From Solitalea canadensis DSM 3403 (GTDB taxonomy: Bacteria; Bacteroidota; Bacteroidia; Sphingobacteriales; Sphingobacteriaceae), in contig NC_017770.1 in NCBI RefSeq assembly GCF_000242635.2, positions 2,492,669 through 2,556,668 of the forward strand: a stretch of DNA of 64,000 nucleotides, read 5' to 3'. This document shows, piece after piece, positions 46,701 to 54,427 of this stretch; within the stretch, counting starts at the first letter, position 1, and each line of letters begins with the position of its first letter. Under the pieces are notes generated by a model. That model was not told the origin of the DNA and searched no databases. It saw only the letters and a list, made by a program, of their open reading frames with translations. Both the position numbers and the translations under genes were made by a program.

Positions 46701-47260
46701 CTACTTGAGGCTGTGTTAATTGGCGCCGCACTATCGATATCTGTGCCCGTATTTAATAGGCCATCGGTGTTAAAATTGTCATATAATTTTTTGAGATTAA
46801 CGGCAGGAAGCAATAGTTTAGTTTTTATCAGATTTTCGATTTCCTGCTTAAACTCATAAGATTCGGGCAATAGATGGTATTGCTCGGTAACGATCTTTAA
46901 CAAGGAAAAAAGAAGGTCGAATACGTATTTAAACTCTTTTTTAACTTCCGCATCTGTTCCGCTAAGCCTGATTTTTTTATATACTAATTTCTTATAATCC
47001 GAACATTTTCGGGAATCTAAACGCATTAAAAAGGCCAGGGTAACGCTTATGTCCATTTTCATGAATGGTTCCCAATCTCCAGCTAAACTATTTGTAGTGT
47101 TATAGTAATTTAAATAGGTGGAGTAACGTCGCAGAAAAAGCAAGATATCTGCTGCTTGTCTTTCATCTGCTTTGGCAAATGAGGTAGACAAGGCGGATAA
47201 CACCCTGGTTAGGACACTGGTTCCCTCTCTCTGCAATGGATTTTTCTCGTTACATGCCAT
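43766..47260 (-). CDS. eCIS baseplate J/gp47-like protein (Afp11-like)
   Basis: 1,164 aa. The conserved C-terminal third reads FDSFGGRTRESDEHFYTRVS, then ERLRHKQRAITIWDYEHIIL and EQFPQISKVKCINHAGF, the baseplate J signature of eCIS (RISERLRHKxRAxTIWDYE). The last 150 residues (KLHVKNPQFEEVQFEFMVSF, FGGKIIKSEVLNFVEERPYVDYV) also fit the gp6/gpJ wedge. The N-terminal 800 residues are extra beta-rich domains typical of the larger eCIS form. With the 1,024-aa protein it forms the wedge around the spike. Confidence 0.9.
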   Translation of the reverse strand: MACNEKNPLQREGTSVLTRVLSALSTSFAKADERQAADILLFLRRYSTYLNYYNTTNSLAGDWEPFMKMDISVTLAFLMRLDSRKCSDYKKLVYKKIRLSGTDAEVKKEFKYVFDLLFSLLKIVTEQYHLLPESYEFKQEIENLIKTKLLLPAVNLKKLYDNFNTDGLLNTGTDIDSAAPINTASSSSFALTDLGTEWTLPLPVTGLTVPPSLPSVKDKVVYSINHNFFNAQIESLLKAIATLAEKSAVLFEKTLEDYPSHTPHYALVIAFVKLFAKAQDELNNYTKRHLDFYYKEVLQLVNKKAETDKAHLLLELQKPVPKHLLTKGTLFKGGKDSITGKELSYALVEDVVFNKAVVEQIQSIQFLNKSKELLVASPISASEDGQGAKLVSVDKSWFTFGNPETIKEATTGFAIVSNLLFLNEGQRTVTITVTFANGTTTFADTSSLPHSRFFKGELTGNKGWHTVDLQVIGNSIGDQLTFSLTLSPDDPPIIPYTENIHKESIETDLPILKIYLNQSSAFSYPYRLLTKDRINTIQVAVDVVGVRNLQLSNNTGSVDASKPFKPYGEFPDSDALFYIGSKEIFQKSLTEIQFVFGEKIPYNSQIGYLYQGNWVAISGTSAGVDAFNLNSNYIPSAKDFSENEPLASTTLTGFIRLQIGVSDYSKDTYLSAVQTQINSTTISQTTDTTPTYKINTGPIASPPELNLSAFSINYKATVVIPLNAVNTNSNNRFLHLAPFGYYEVAFDNALPSAKISLVAQMDNNGELFIGLDNTEPEEVVNILFQVAEGSSNPLKNEEKLLWHYLAVGNKWIEFESKHIIDRTNNLTQSGIVTATLPLTISNQCTAQQKGLYWIRIAAKQNPDAVCKLMMVQAQAAQVTLVQDETKQIEFSQTLRAGTISKLVVSESAIKSIVQPFDSFGGRTRESDEHFYTRVSERLRHKQRAITIWDYEHIILEQFPQISKVKCINHAGFYTETDNSEVFCENFPGHVTIITIPDFRNKSGINPLKPYTPIGTLVNMDAYLHKLISPFVKLHVKNPQFEEVQFEFMVSFYENLDNSFYRQLLDKEIEKFLTPWAFDISNEISFGGKIIKSEVLNFVEERPYVDYVTCFKMHHIIQRNGAVHTIEKRDVEVAIPSTARSLLVSYTNEITKITHLIDSPATCEC

Positions 47261-47278
47261 AATGTACAGCTTACTAAC

Positions 47279-47695
47279 TTATTTCCTGATCTCTGTTCCT
47301 TCTGTTTTATAATACGGATAAACAAAATTGAACCTCGAATTAGTCGACCTGACGGTATATTCCACTGTTATCAATATCTTTCCCTGCAATTCTTCAGAAT
47401 CGTCCAGGTCTATCTTATTTACATCTATTCTTGGTTCATAATATAAAATTGCAGTGGCTATCAGGTCTTTGATGTAGGTTTTAAAGGTAGTGGTAAGTGG
47501 TTCGAACACCAGCTCGTCGAGGTTGCAACCATAGGTTGGTTGCATAACCCGCTCTCCTTGCCTGGTAGCCAATAAAATACCAAGACTACTGTTAATGTCT
47601 TCTACATCACTGATCATCACTACTGCAGAAGTTATATCATCAAACTGCGGTGGAAATCCCCACCCTGTTCCCAGAAATGATCTTTTTGCATCCAT
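47279..47695 (-). CDS. eCIS baseplate wedge protein, gp25/gpW-like (Afp9-like)
   Basis: 138 aa. The GPW/gp25 fold is clear: FLGTGWGFPPQFD at the N-terminus, EDINSSLGILLATRQGERVMQPTYGCNLDELVFEP in the middle (RxGExxMxPxFGxxL-like), then the strands RIDVNKIDLDDSEE and GKILITVEYTVR. This protein links the sheath's first ring to the wedge in contractile machines. The start is 3 nt from the PAAR stop codon and the stop is 18 nt before baseplate J. Confidence 0.93.
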   Translation of the reverse strand: MDAKRSFLGTGWGFPPQFDDITSAVVMISDVEDINSSLGILLATRQGERVMQPTYGCNLDELVFEPLTTTFKTYIKDLIATAILYYEPRIDVNKIDLDDSEELQGKILITVEYTVRSTNSRFNFVYPYYKTEGTEIRK

Positions 47696-47698
47696 TTC

Positions 47699-47989
47699 TT
47701 ATCCCCCTATTATAACTGTCGGGCATCCAATTACAATTGTTCCTCCGTGTGCAGTTGTATCTCCCATCCTTGCTGCCGGCTTCCCTCCGATAAATACAGA
47801 GGATGAACCTTTTACAATTAAATCAGGCGGGCCTGTACACACACACATGTCTCCAACCGTTGCGGCAGGCAACCCTCCAATAAGCACTGTAGGCACTCCA
47901 GCAGGGAGTATAGGCCCGCCAACATGGGGTACCACTCCGGTAACCATCGGACAAACATGCATATCAGATACTCTTGCTGCCAGTGACAT
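47699..47989 (-). CDS. PAAR-domain spike tip (Afp10-like)
   Basis: 96 aa, a stand-alone PAAR repeat protein. Motifs: SLAARVSDMHVCPM, GGPILPAGVPTVLIGGLPAATVGD, CVCTGPPDLIVKGSSSVFIGG, ARMGDTTAHGGTIVIG. The Cys/His positions (MHVCPM, CVC, TAHGG) fit the metal site at the tip of the cone. It sharpens the VgrG-like trimer. Encoded between the spike and the gp25 genes. Confidence 0.95.
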   Translation of the reverse strand: MSLAARVSDMHVCPMVTGVVPHVGGPILPAGVPTVLIGGLPAATVGDMCVCTGPPDLIVKGSSSVFIGGKPAARMGDTTAHGGTIVIGCPTVIIGG

Positions 47990-48025
47990 GATTTATTGTT
48001 TTTGTTCTATAATTCATTTCTCCCT

Positions 48026-48118
48026 CCGTCGGCTGAAGTCAGACGGCAATGAAGCTCTTGTTGAATCATCTATTATAATTATCCATTCCGTAGGCTGAAG
48101 CCAGACGGCAATGAAGCT
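48026..48118. repeat. Two REP-like palindromic repeats between spike and PAAR genes
   Basis: Hairpin units at 48026-48046 and 48088-48108, each followed by GCAATGAAGCTCTTG, the same element as at 3274 and 3425. They differ by a few bases (GTCAGACGG and CCGTAGG variants). They fill the 159-bp gap between the VgrG-like stop (48149) and the PAAR start (47989), a site where an intrinsic hairpin could affect operon mRNA. Confidence 0.75.
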
Positions 48119-48148
48119 CTTGCTTAATCTCCTATTTTAATCTAATGC

Positions 48149-49924
48149 TTAGTTGATCTTCACCACTCCGCCTTTTATTTCTGTTGCTCCTCCTCCTGAA
48201 ATTTTCACAGATGCACTCCCCTGCGCTTCCAGACTTGTATCTGATTTTATGGAGATTTTCTTTGCCTCGAGTGAAAGTGATGTGCCTGCCTTTATTTTTA
48301 TTTCTTTTGATGCTTCTATGGTAATTCCGGAACTCCCCATTACTATTTTGTTGCCGTTTCCATCTTTAAGGGTAATTGTTCCGCTATCATCATTCATTTC
48401 AAAAGACCTGCTTCCCGGTGTTTGTATGATTACGCTTTTTTTATCATCGTCAAACAGAAGCTTAATTTCAGAACGTGATACATAGCCTTTTTCATTATTA
48501 TTCTTCTTAGGCTCTAAAGGTGATGATTTAGCACTACTATGTAGCATTCCGAGTATTACAGGGTTTGAAGGATCGTCGTTGATAAATCCTACAATTACTT
48601 CATCATCAATCTCGGGCCTGAAGAATGTTCCCCTTTTGTTTCCTGCGTCTAATGTTGCAACACGAGCGTGCAATCCTTCTGCCTTATCATCAACTACAGG
48701 TAGCTTAACTTGCACTCTGTATTCTCCATCACTATCTTCAATGTTCGTTACTATACCAATTTGCAACCCTTGAACCGTTGATGGCTGACCAGTTGTGGAT
48801 GCGGAATGTTGTGGGTTTGTTTGTTCTGAAAAGAACTGTTCATTCCATCCAAGTGTCGCTTCTGTTATCCAGCACCCATCGGTATATTCTTGTTGTACAG
48901 CTGAAACAAAGTGAAACCCCTCAAAGGCATTTCCAACTCCGCTTAATTCGATAAAATCTCCAGGCAAAACGGTTATATCCGTTCTTGCGATGTACTTCAC
49001 TTTGCCTTTAATACCCGACAAGTCTTGCTTTATTTTTTTTGTCTTGGCTAACACCGTTTGCTCTTCTTCCGTAAAAAAGGCCGCAGAACGCATTTCAAAA
49101 CCTTTGGAAACATTTTTACTTTGATCCTCTTTCTCCTCTACAATCTTTTCATCGTTTCCCGAAACTCTTACTTTTTGTTCCTTAAAATCCCAGCACAAGG
49201 TTTTCACCTCATCACTTCGGATTCGAGAATCTTTATCAGCACTAAACTCAAGTATGTTTTTACCATGAATGAGTTTTAGCATTTCTCCTGATTCATTCGT
49301 TGGCGGATTTTGTATTGCTAATTGTTTTATCTTAACTCCAGCACTGGAGATGACACATATCATACCCGCCACATCAATTCTTCCAATCATAAAATCCCAG
49401 TCCGAGATGTTGGATTGGACCAGTTGTTCATGTTTGAGGTCGATGGAAGCAACCTTTTCGGTTGATATATTATTTTTATTCAGCAGTTCTTCAGCTATTT
49501 CAGAAGCGGTTATTTTCTTTTTAAAATGAGCGTTGCTTTTGTTTACGGTCATTTTTATGGTTTCGTCCTTGCACTCGATGGTTAGTTCACAGCAATTATT
49601 ATTTATCTTGTGTGTATTGGTAACAATGATTCCGGTGAAGAGAAATTTATCATCATCCGATTGTCCGTTTCTAAAATATCCCAGCTCAATTTCAATTTTC
49701 TTTCCGGGTACAAATTGTCCGGTTGAGCTAATCGAAAAATCCTGTTTGCTGGCTTCACCATCGATAACAACAAGATTAGCTGTAGGTATTTTATTGATTT
49801 CCTGAAGAATGGTTAAAGAGGTAACATGGTACTGACGGGATATTTCTTCTCCATCTACCTTAATCAACAAGGTTACCACATCCATCTTGTCTTCTACCAA
49901 AACTGTATTATCGGTTGATGCCAT
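48149..49924 (-). CDS. VgrG-like spike protein of the eCIS (Afp8-like)
   Basis: 591 aa from ATG 49924 (MASTDNTVLVE). The frame stays open to 49996 but those 24 residues are atypical. The N-terminal gp27-like domain has the segment HVTSLTILQEINKIPTANLVV and GKKIEIELGYF; about 170-270 covers the second gp27 half (EIAEELLNKNNI, SDWDFMIGRIDVAGM). The OB fold with GIVTNIEDSDGEYRVQVKLP and FFRPEIDDEVIVGFINDDPSNPVILGMLH is VgrG/gp5-like. The C-terminus is a short beta-helix (ITIEASKEIKIKAGTSLSLEAK). A typical length for the spike trimer of an eCIS. No T6SS-type extension. Confidence 0.92.
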   Translation of the reverse strand: MASTDNTVLVEDKMDVVTLLIKVDGEEISRQYHVTSLTILQEINKIPTANLVVIDGEASKQDFSISSTGQFVPGKKIEIELGYFRNGQSDDDKFLFTGIIVTNTHKINNNCCELTIECKDETIKMTVNKSNAHFKKKITASEIAEELLNKNNISTEKVASIDLKHEQLVQSNISDWDFMIGRIDVAGMICVISSAGVKIKQLAIQNPPTNESGEMLKLIHGKNILEFSADKDSRIRSDEVKTLCWDFKEQKVRVSGNDEKIVEEKEDQSKNVSKGFEMRSAAFFTEEEQTVLAKTKKIKQDLSGIKGKVKYIARTDITVLPGDFIELSGVGNAFEGFHFVSAVQQEYTDGCWITEATLGWNEQFFSEQTNPQHSASTTGQPSTVQGLQIGIVTNIEDSDGEYRVQVKLPVVDDKAEGLHARVATLDAGNKRGTFFRPEIDDEVIVGFINDDPSNPVILGMLHSSAKSSPLEPKKNNNEKGYVSRSEIKLLFDDDKKSVIIQTPGSRSFEMNDDSGTITLKDGNGNKIVMGSSGITIEASKEIKIKAGTSLSLEAKKISIKSDTSLEAQGSASVKISGGGATEIKGGVVKIN

Positions 49925-50006
49925 TGTATTAAAATAAATTCTAAAATGATTAAACCGTGCAAAAACACGATTCGGTAAATTATCTTCTTCAGTCACCTTC
50001 AGTGGG

Positions 50007-50113
50007 GCTCACTTTTTTTCTCCAGCAAAAAAAAGTAAGCAAAAAATGCCGTCGCTGCGTATAGTTCTCCCGCAGTTTCTACTAGTACTTTCGTACGAAC
50101 TGCCGAACTATAC
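50007..50113. repeat. Two hairpin elements between spike and tube-adaptor genes
   Basis: First: a 13-bp stem with one mismatch, GCTCACTTTTTTT (50007-50019) with AAAAAAAGTAAGC (50028-50040). Second: GTATAGTTC (50059-50067) with GAACTATAC (50105-50113), enclosing GCAGTT/AACTGC (50072, 50098) and GTAC-tttc-GTAC (50085-50096), a nested structure. The 255-bp gap 49925-50179 has no gene; these hairpins are what it holds. Confidence 0.65.
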
Positions 50114-50179
50114 AAGGCGAGTTTTGCACTTTTGATAATTATTGCATTTTATTTTTTTAACATAAATCGAATCATTGTA

Positions 50180-50875
50180 TTAATCTATTCTGGGAAATAA
50201 TACCCGTTCACCAGGTTTTATCTTTCTAAAACTGTCCAGCCTGTTAAAAGCTGCCACATCTGTATAATAATCCTGATTATTGTAAATGTTATGTGTCATG
50301 AGTGAAAGTCTGTCGCTAGCGGTTATTATGCGTTCATGGGTAATATCCGGACTTTGCGAGTTTTCTTTGGCGACTCTAAGCTCTTCGGTTACCGTTCCTT
50401 TGAATGTGCATTTGGCAATGGCTCGTAGAGGTGTTCCGTCCGGTTTAAAAAGTTTGAATTCAATATCCAATGCAATAAGCACTCCTTTGAAAAGAAGCGT
50501 TCCCCAAATGATTTTCAAATAATTTGGCCTGTGTTTCTCTCCATTATACTCAAAGATCTTTTTCTTAAAATCATCCAATTGTTCTGCAACTGTTAAGGAT
50601 GAGACCGATGAGTTTTCAGTAGCTGCATCTTTGAATGCTCCGGTTCTATCAAACAAGAAATCAAAATTGAAATCTTGTGGCGGCATTTTGTTGAACTTCA
50701 ACGCCACTCCGGATGTTCCCGGAGCTTGTGTATCGCAAAATTCAATCTTGTATTTATACGTATAGGTTTCTGGGTTAATTAACGCATAGAACTTCCCTCC
50801 TACAGGTTCGTTTAGGTCCGGATCCTTATAGGCCTGGATGTATAGTTTCTCTATTTTTCCAAACTCGAGAGCCAT
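50180..50875 (-). CDS. eCIS LysM-containing tube/baseplate adaptor (Afp7-like)
   Basis: 231 aa. The first 180 residues match the contractile-injection-system tube family (MALEFGKIEKLYIQAYKDP, YALINPETYTYKYKIEFCD, LKIIWGTLLFKGVLIALDIEF). The last about 50 (ERIITASDRLSLMTHNIYNN, FNRLDSFRKIKPGERVLFP) are a LysM domain, as in Afp7 and phage gp53. It connects tube and spike. The start codon overlaps the stop of the DUF5908 gene by 1 nt (TAATG). Confidence 0.9.
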   Translation of the reverse strand: MALEFGKIEKLYIQAYKDPDLNEPVGGKFYALINPETYTYKYKIEFCDTQAPGTSGVALKFNKMPPQDFNFDFLFDRTGAFKDAATENSSVSSLTVAEQLDDFKKKIFEYNGEKHRPNYLKIIWGTLLFKGVLIALDIEFKLFKPDGTPLRAIAKCTFKGTVTEELRVAKENSQSPDITHERIITASDRLSLMTHNIYNNQDYYTDVAAFNRLDSFRKIKPGERVLFPRID

Positions 50876-51048
50876 TATCGTTCACTTTTTTGACGAAGAA
50901 TGCGAAGTACTTTATCAGTTACTTCTTTTGTAATTTCTTTTTTCAGTTTGTTTATATCTTCCTGCTTAAAGCTTGCACCTGAATTGGTTTCTTTATCCCG
51001 ATTGGTGATGATGGCTTTTATGTGCAGTTCTTTGATTTCAATGGGCAT
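50875..51048 (-). CDS. DUF5908 small eCIS protein
   Basis: 57 aa, ATG at 51048, TAA at 50877-50875. The protein begins MPIEIKELHIKAIITNRD and ends with a charged helix (NKLKKEITKEVTDKVLRILR). DUF5908 proteins start MPIEIKELxI and are encoded next to the tube genes of Bacteroidota eCIS. The function is unknown; the helix could sit between tube and adaptor. Its stop overlaps the LysM gene's start by 1 nt, so the two are translated together. I read it directly from the sequence. Confidence 0.85.
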   Translation of the reverse strand: MPIEIKELHIKAIITNRDKETNSGASFKQEDINKLKKEITKEVTDKVLRILRQKSER

Positions 51049-51149
51049 AGTTTTAATTGATTTAGTTGGCTTCTCTTCTTCCTTTATTTAAAGTCATTTA
51101 AGAAATTACACCGTCTAAGATTTGCTTTATTTCCATTTACTTAATTTCT

Positions 51150-51183
51150 CTTCATTTCTTTTGCTTGCCCAAAAGAAACGAAG
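51150..51183. repeat. Hairpin in the gap between the tube and DUF5908 genes
   Basis: CTTCATTTCTTTTG (51150-51163) pairs with CAAAAGAAACGAAG (51170-51183), 13 of 14 positions, with a 6-nt loop. It lies in the 242-bp gap 51049-51290, which also has GGCCGGCC at about 51236-51243. Its architecture (T-run/A-run stem) resembles the hairpin at 50007. No gene is seen in the gap. Confidence 0.6.
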
Positions 51184-51290
51184 CAAAGAAAAAGGCACAA
51201 AATCCTAATGCTTTCCCCCACATAACCTTGCGCATGGCCGGCCGGATTTTGATTCCCTCCGCTCTTTCTCTTATATCATTAGTATATCAT

Positions 51291-51734
51291 TCAAACACTG
51301 ATAATATTGAAATACTGATAGCTCAATGTTATTGATTCGACTACTATTGAATTTTCCTGGGCATTGAATCCTGATACAGACCATTTCTTGGGAATTGCGT
51401 TTACTATATACCAGCTTTGGAGTGGAACGTGTTGCTCATTAAGCAATGAAACTGTTAGGTTTACAGGTTCAAAAACAAAGTTTTCCAATGCATTTCTGCA
51501 CCACAACAGAATTCCTGATCCAATGAACATTCCTCTTTTCAGTGTTATATCGGCATACCTTGTCCTTTTGGGGGCTTGCCAGGTAAACCTGTTCTGCCCT
51601 CCTTCAGCAAATGATTCCATTTCTATTTCGGCATCTAATCCGCTTACTTCCTGGAAACGGGAATCATTTGGCGATTCTGGAAAAAGTTGGAATATCACCA
51701 AAAAATGAAATCCTACCGGTGGATACTCAATCAT
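51291..51734 (-). CDS. eCIS tail tube protein, second paralogue
   Basis: 147 aa, T4 gp19-like tube fold. Motifs: PPVGFHFLVIFQLFPESPNDSRFQEVSGLD, EMESFAEGGQNRF, KRTRYADITLKRGMFIGSGILLWC and the C-terminal AQENSIVVESITLSYQYFNII. This divergent copy probably forms the initiator ring below the main tube, as Afp5 does. It overlaps the first tube gene's stop by 1 nt (TAATG). Confidence 0.88.
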   Translation of the reverse strand: MIEYPPVGFHFLVIFQLFPESPNDSRFQEVSGLDAEIEMESFAEGGQNRFTWQAPKRTRYADITLKRGMFIGSGILLWCRNALENFVFEPVNLTVSLLNEQHVPLQSWYIVNAIPKKWSVSGFNAQENSIVVESITLSYQYFNIISV

Positions 51735-52168
51735 TAAGCTTCATTTTGAATGGTTAATCCTTCATGCGCCAATTCAATTGTCTCAATTGCAACTTCATTG
51801 CCATCTGCTTTCAGATCAGTTGATTGCACTTTCACAGGCCAGGCGTTTTTAATTTTCCAAACTACAACAGGCTCATGGTTTTCATTTAACAAGGAAATAA
51901 TCACATTTCTGCGTTCAATTGTGTTCAATGCAACCGTGTTCCACCAGGTGTAATAATCATTATCACCTTGAAAAGTGCCACGCTTCATCGTGATATTGGA
52001 GAATTTTTGCATGCCGGGCATTTTTATTTTATGATATTCCGGACTAGCGCCGTCTCTATATTCAATTACTTCGGTAGAAACTTCAAGACCTGTTACTTCG
52101 GTGAAACCAATTTTTGCGCCGCCCCACTCAACCTGGAAATGAAATTTCGGAATTGGGTATTGTGCCAT
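51734..52168 (-). CDS. eCIS tail tube protein, first paralogue (main tube)
   Basis: 144 aa, T4 gp19-like tube protein. Motifs: IPKFHFQVEWGGAKIGFTEVTGLEV, EYRDGASPEYHKIKMPGMQK, FSNITMKRGTFQGDNDYYTWW and a C-terminal NEVAIETIELAHEGLTI. It would polymerise into the inner tube that carries the cargo. Directly downstream of the sheath gene (49 nt), and 1 nt overlap with the second tube gene. Confidence 0.93.
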   Translation of the reverse strand: MAQYPIPKFHFQVEWGGAKIGFTEVTGLEVSTEVIEYRDGASPEYHKIKMPGMQKFSNITMKRGTFQGDNDYYTWWNTVALNTIERRNVIISLLNENHEPVVVWKIKNAWPVKVQSTDLKADGNEVAIETIELAHEGLTIQNEA

Positions 52169-52217
52169 ATCAGTTTTATTTAGTGTGAATAATAGTTGTG
52201 ACGAATTTTATTTATTC

Positions 52218-53630
52218 TCAACTTTCTTGTAGTTTATGCATAAAGCGAAGAATGATAAATTCTGCAGGCCGTACCGCTGCCATACCGATCTCTACAATCA
52301 GTTTTCCATCAAGAATGTCTTGTGCAGTCATTGTTTGTCCGAGTCCGCATTTGACGAAAAAAGCATGTTCCGGTTTAGCACCTGCCAGTGCCCCCTGACG
52401 CCACAGCAGCGTAAGGTAATTTTCAATCATGGCCCTAACTTTCGTCCATGTATTGGCATCATTAGGCTCAAAAACAAACTGTGCTGTAGCCTTTTTGGCA
52501 GATTCTTCTACCATAATGAAAAAACGACGAACCGGAATAAACCGCCATTCACTGCTGTTGCCATCAAGTGTTCTGGCCCCCCACACTACAATCCCTTTTC
52601 CGTTAAATGGCCTGATCGCATTTACTGATTTACCGGTCCCCGGATCAATGTTCATCGAAGCTTGTTCATCGTCCGTAACAAAATCCATCACATCCAATAC
52701 AGACACCAACGGCACATTTGCCGGAGCCTTCCATACGCCTCTGTTGGCATCTGTTCCTGCAATCACTCCTGCTATTGCCGGCGTTGGCGGCAGCACAGGA
52801 TTCAGGGTTCTTTTTATAGCGTCTCTGGCAGCATAGTAGGCAATGCTTTCATTCGGAAGTAAAGCGTTTAAAAATGTGTTGGTAGCCGGACCACCATTTT
52901 TCACCAACTTCACTTTTACCTGATTTTCCAGGTATTGGTATTCATAGTTGGTTTTAAGATTCGGATAGTAAGCCGCAGCATAATTAAGGTCCTTATTTAG
53001 CCCTACTGTAGTTCTGAAATTATTGATATTGGTAGTTGTATCTACAGCTGTATTGTCAACCACATCTACCAATGTAAACCTGTCTTGCAATTTTGCACAC
53101 TGATTAACAGCTTTTTGCATCAGCGCATAAAAAGTTGCTGGCGTAGCAATAGCCTGTCCTTCAGGAATTACAAACAAAGTTGGCTCATCATATGCTTCCA
53201 ACGCCTTGATCCCATTGTCAAGATCTGTATCTGAAATTCCTACCGTTGAAGACGGTTTTACAGAAACGATGTAACACGGACCACCCCCATTATCGAAATA
53301 CAGGCGAAGTGCATAATACATATTATGCGCATTGGGAGCTGCTGCCAATTTTGCAACGGCAGTAACAGAAACTGAAGGGGTGGTGGTGAGTGTAACATCC
53401 ACCGTAATATTCTTTTCATTTTCGGCTTTCCCAAAGCGCTGCTCATATTCTTTCAGGTTGAAAATCTTAACAGGAACAATTCCTACTAAGGGAATTCCTT
53501 GTTCGTCAACCGCTTTCTCTGTATAGCCAATAAAGGCAGGTATTGCAGTGGAAACCTGCGCAATCGAAGGCGGTAAAACAGAAATCTCATTTATATATAC
53601 ACCAGGTGTTGCAATAGCAGACTCGTTCAT
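52218..53630 (-). CDS. eCIS contractile sheath protein
   Basis: 470 aa, phage tail-sheath family. N-terminus: TPGVYINEISVLPPSIAQVSTAIPAFIGYTE, the usual beta strand arm for sheath interlocking. C-terminus: IVVWGARTLDGNSSEWRFIPV, RRFFIMVEESAKKATAQFVFEPND, then the helix and strand LIVEIGMAAVRPAEFIILRF. All sheath functions are in one polypeptide, as in phages and short eCIS; in T6SS the sheath is split (TssB/TssC). One sheath gene only, so the machine probably has one sheath type (Afp has three). Confidence 0.95.
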   Translation of the reverse strand: MNESAIATPGVYINEISVLPPSIAQVSTAIPAFIGYTEKAVDEQGIPLVGIVPVKIFNLKEYEQRFGKAENEKNITVDVTLTTTPSVSVTAVAKLAAAPNAHNMYYALRLYFDNGGGPCYIVSVKPSSTVGISDTDLDNGIKALEAYDEPTLFVIPEGQAIATPATFYALMQKAVNQCAKLQDRFTLVDVVDNTAVDTTTNINNFRTTVGLNKDLNYAAAYYPNLKTNYEYQYLENQVKVKLVKNGGPATNTFLNALLPNESIAYYAARDAIKRTLNPVLPPTPAIAGVIAGTDANRGVWKAPANVPLVSVLDVMDFVTDDEQASMNIDPGTGKSVNAIRPFNGKGIVVWGARTLDGNSSEWRFIPVRRFFIMVEESAKKATAQFVFEPNDANTWTKVRAMIENYLTLLWRQGALAGAKPEHAFFVKCGLGQTMTAQDILDGKLIVEIGMAAVRPAEFIILRFMHKLQES

Positions 53631-53662
53631 GGTATAAAATTTTGATTGTTAAACAATTATTT

Positions 53663-54418
53663 TCAAATTCTACTTTTAAATCGTATGGTAAATACTGGTG
53701 CCGGATTAAACAGTTTATCACCGGTATCTAAAACCTTGTAACTATTATTTATTACTCCCGTCCTTTGAATATCAATTGCTGCAAAACAATTAACATCAAG
53801 TAGTATGGCAGCACTATCTTTCAGATCGGCATTGCTGGCAACTTGTTCTACTCCCGGAAGTTTCTTCCAGAATGCAGTATCGGATAATGCAATGCTTTGA
53901 CTGGCCAATACAGTTTTTATGGGACTGAATAAATTGCTTCCGCTTTTTACTAAAGTGCCTATGGAATAATCTTTTGCGGCAGAATGATTCTCTACAGGAG
54001 TTGTAAGCAAGGTGAAACCACCACTTATATTGTTAACCTGGTTAGAAAAGCGATAAGCTTCTTTACTTCCGGTTGCTACCACGTAGGTTTTAGCCAAAAA
54101 ATCACTACTACTGTACAGTAGAAATCGGATTTTCATATCTGCGGGCATCGTAATAAGTGGTATTTTAGGTTCTTCTGTCGGCGGATTAAAAAATGCGGTT
54201 TCCACAAAACAAGTCAAGGTATTTTGACTAAATTGATAGCTGATCCTGTTGTTCAAAAACAACTCTGTTGTAGCTGCGTCAGCTGCAATATTGATATGCT
54301 GATCGATAAAACTCTTTTGAGGTGTTTCATAAGCAGGATGAGCGAACTTAATCACGAATAATTCGCGGTAAATGATCTTTACCGTTTCGCCCACCCTTTG
54401 TATAGTAAACACCGTCAT
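53663..54418 (-). CDS. eCIS-locus protein of unknown function
   Basis: 251 aa, no recognised domain. It is beta-rich at the N-terminus (FTIQRVGETVKIIYRELFVIK), with a middle part carrying the sequence IRFLLYSSSDFLAKTYVVATG and a C-terminal region with GVINNSYKVLDTGDKLFNPAPVFTIRF. It lies between the cap gene (9 nt) and the sheath gene (32 nt). Position suggests a sheath-cap adaptor or a small structural part, but that is inference. No signal peptide or membrane segment. Confidence 0.6.
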   Translation of the reverse strand: MTVFTIQRVGETVKIIYRELFVIKFAHPAYETPQKSFIDQHINIAADAATTELFLNNRISYQFSQNTLTCFVETAFFNPPTEEPKIPLITMPADMKIRFLLYSSSDFLAKTYVVATGSKEAYRFSNQVNNISGGFTLLTTPVENHSAAKDYSIGTLVKSGSNLFSPIKTVLASQSIALSDTAFWKKLPGVEQVASNADLKDSAAILLDVNCFAAIDIQRTGVINNSYKVLDTGDKLFNPAPVFTIRFKSRI

Positions 54419-54427
54419 AATTCAGTT

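Noticed and set aside
52236-52836. Open frames of 130 and 135 codons on the plus strand across the sheath gene
   Set aside because: Antisense shadows of the sheath gene, with low-complexity, domain-free translations.
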